64,000 nucleotides of DNA, from positions 16,282,718-16,346,717 of the forward strand of contig JAJHZJ010000014.1 in the NCBI GenBank assembly GCA_023548195.1. Reading direction: 5' to 3'. This DNA comes from Bettongia penicillata ogilbyi. Lineage: Eukaryota > Chordata > Mammalia > Diprotodontia > Potoroidae. Positions within the stretch are counted from its first letter, which is position 1. The number at the start of each line of letters is the position of its first letter. Both the position numbers and the translations under genes were made by a program. Shown here in pieces: positions 61,700 to 64,000 of the stretch. The notes under the pieces are model-generated. The model saw nothing but the letters and a program-made list of their open reading frames with translations. It made no database searches and was not told where the DNA came from.

Positions 61700-64000
61700 T
61701 TAGAGAGCTTGGAATTTTCTGACCTACTCTCTCAACTTCCCAGAATTCTCTCAAATTTAATTTATTTCAGTTTGTAGGTGGAGGAGGAGAGATTGAAGCT
61801 GGAATAGAGAAAAAGGGTGATGAATGGCTCAGGGTCTTGAAGGAGGTAGAAAAGTGGAGTCAAGGGCAAAGAATAATTTGTAGTGATATCCTCAGTGTTG
61901 GTTATGCTGATTTAGCAAGTAATTTTAGCTCCTGGAGAAAAAAACAAGAAAAAGTAGCATTCTGTAGGGAAAGATCTAATATCCTAAGACAGTACTTTGA
62001 TTTTAGATGAAACTAAAATAAGAAAAGAGGGCAGGAAGATAGCTAGAACAAATGAGAAAAGTTTCCTGTGGAAAGGAATGCTTATATTGGATCTGAACAT
62101 CATTCCTGTTTATCACGATTGTGGTTACCATACGCACTCCTTAGGGGGAAAGAAAATTTTTATTAGAATATACGGTTTTCAAATCTGTTTATTTCTCAGA
62201 GCTGAAGTTGATCTTTCTTTTAAAAAAATTAAGGTATATTTGTAAAGTAATTTATTAAATAATCAAATAATCAACAAACCAAACATACTAGAACTTGTAC
62301 TGTCTTTCAGAGTAGTCACTTTGGGAGACTAGTTTACAACAGACACAGGAAAGCCAGGTTAGAGATCCCAAAGTGTAGCACAGGGAAACATAGAGCACAT
62401 ACGAAGGCAGAAAAAGTGAAGTAAGCCAGCCAGCTTTATTGAGGGGACATAGTCACAAAAAGAAGGGCAGTCAGGGAAAATGGAAACTGGTTGGGTATAC
62501 TGGGTTTGGTGGAAGGGATGGCACTAAAACCAGTAAAGTTCAGTGGATTTCTATTGAGTTCTTCTGAGTTGAGCAGGACTAGGCATTGTGGGGAGAGAGT
62601 GAGAAGTTTGGATCTGTTTCTTATTGGGGAGGAGAAGGCCCAAAAAGATAGAGAGGATACCTGGGGAACTGGCAGATAATTAATACTTAGACTGGTTATG
62701 TCTCTTCTTTCCTTATTTTGACAGGGTGACTCAGGAGATTTGTGCTTCCCTGAGGCTGCAGGGCAGAGATTACATCAAAATCACATTATCACACAGTCAC
62801 CTAAATTACCACCAAAGAAGTCAGTAAAAGCAGTTATAGAGGAAATTTTATCCTGGGTAATTCTCCTGAATTAAAATTCAACAAATGTGCAAGTTATTGT
62901 ACTTACTCCTGGGGATACAAACATCCAAAAAACATAACATTCACAGAATCCTAGAATTGTAGATTTGGAAGGGACCTGTTCACATCTAATCCAAACTATA
63001 CCTGAAAGGAACCACCACTGTCAAATATCCAACACACAGAATTATATTGGAAAATAACAAGTTATACACTTCAGCAAAAGTAATTTGTCTAGAGTATGCT
63101 TTTAAAAACATAACAACTTTTGGTAGAGATAATGGAAAAGATTGTAGATTCACCTCCCCTAATAAATTCTCTAGGAAAGTTTTAAAAGGGTACCAGAGGA
63201 AACAATGATGAGAATGTAAAATCAAAGTTCCTCCATCCATTCCAGGACTTCATAAAAGAGTGGTGAGAGGGAATCTACTAAGGTCACCTGAAGCAAACTG
63301 CATATATGCTGGCTTGGGAAGACCCAAAGGAAGATAAAAGTTAGTTCCTGAGAAGTTACTGTTCAGAAAATAGAGAAGACTCCACCCACAGCCTTGTGTG
63401 CATGTTTTCAAGCCTTCCAAAGAGACCTGAAGTTAAAATCTCTAATACCTTAGATGCTGTTCAAGAGAAAAGAGCCAGCTTTCATCAGTCCAGTACCTTC
63501 ATAACCTAGAGTCAGGGTGAGGACAGGAGAATGGGAAGTACCCACTATGAGGCCTGAAATTAATGGGGTTTCTGTATTCAGTGGTCAGGCTCAGCTGCTG
63601 AGGATAAGAAGCTGAGGTAGAAATTCCTTGCAATGTCTGAAACCTCTTCTCAGGGCCTCTGTTAGGGACAAGCTCAATTCCTAATTTAGTGACTGTGGAG
63701 GAGGCAGAGAAAGGACCAAAGCCAGCACTGTACTGGGCTGGAATCAGAGACAAAAGCCAGGAATTTCAGTAGAGGGTGAGACCCAAGCCCAGCTCTAAAA
63801 CTATTTCCAGGGCTGAAGTATAGAGCCAAGAATCAGCTACCCCATCCAGAACTGTAATGAGTCTGGCAGAAGAAGTGGCATCTATATTACAGAATGGGCT
63901 TGCCCATACCATCTAAGAGTGGAAAGGGCACAGCCTGGCTCTCATTTCAAAGTCCCAGTTCAGGAATCAAAATTGGAGGGGTGAGTAAATGAAAGAGAAG
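61700..64000. other. After FAM177A1 exon 2: no exon found, mostly unassigned
   Basis: 62935-63010 (cacagaatcctagaattgta, gatttggaagggacctgttc) is a CR1/L3- or MIR-type fragment. 63100-64000 (for example caatgatgagaatgtaaaat, tagttcctgagaagttactg) has the look of a decayed LINE 5'UTR, but I cannot prove it. I searched for the next FAM177A1 exon (a WGPY-type coding segment) and did not find it. Confidence 0.35.

Overview
This is a 64-kb piece of a mammalian nuclear chromosome, almost certainly from a marsupial. Genes are split into short GT-AG exons separated by kilobases of AT-rich, repeat-filled DNA. The repeats include a tRNA-derived SINE of the kind common in marsupials (40610-40868), a second SINE that I associate with marsupials (23970-24190), many MIR/CORE-SINE and L2 copies, CR1/L3 remnants, L1-derived half-elements and hAT DNA transposons. 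I cannot name the species.

Layout. (1) 1-31785, + strand: SRP54, the GTPase subunit of the signal recognition particle. All 15 coding exons are present (1958-31356). They join without a frame break into a 504-codon protein, the same length as human SRP54, with intact P-loop, DTFRAGA, DTSGR and TKLDG motifs and the methionine-rich M domain. Only the upstream non-coding exon lies outside the window. (2) 31786-37800: intergenic DNA with an old antisense L1, a hAT remnant and SINEs. (3) 37840-38360: a CpG island, the promoter and first coding exon of FAM177A1 (+ strand). Its second exon is at 54902-55081 and the remaining exons are beyond 64000. The order SRP54 then FAM177A1 on the same strand matches, from memory, human chromosome 14q13. 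(4) The 16.7-kb first intron of FAM177A1 and the sequence after exon 2 are a dense repeat archive.

The two genes are not known to work together. SRP54 is a cytosolic housekeeping factor for co-translational ER targeting. FAM177A1 is a small Golgi-associated protein.

The most interesting structures are mobile. A 2.4-kb hAT transposon at 16999-19426 is bounded by a perfect 8-bp duplication, carries a decayed transposase, and shares its ends with palindromic miniature elements at 12101 and 50645. A second hAT element (22520-22900) cleanly interrupts an L1 with a perfect 8-bp duplication. A half-L1 element (41367-45065) lacks ORF2, carries a duplicated 5'UTR/ORF1 module plus a 3-copy minisatellite in its 5'UTR, and is flanked by a 13-bp duplication. 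A chimeric L1 (57043-58499) has two different 5'UTR starts in series but no 3' half. I see no evidence of a new host gene system.
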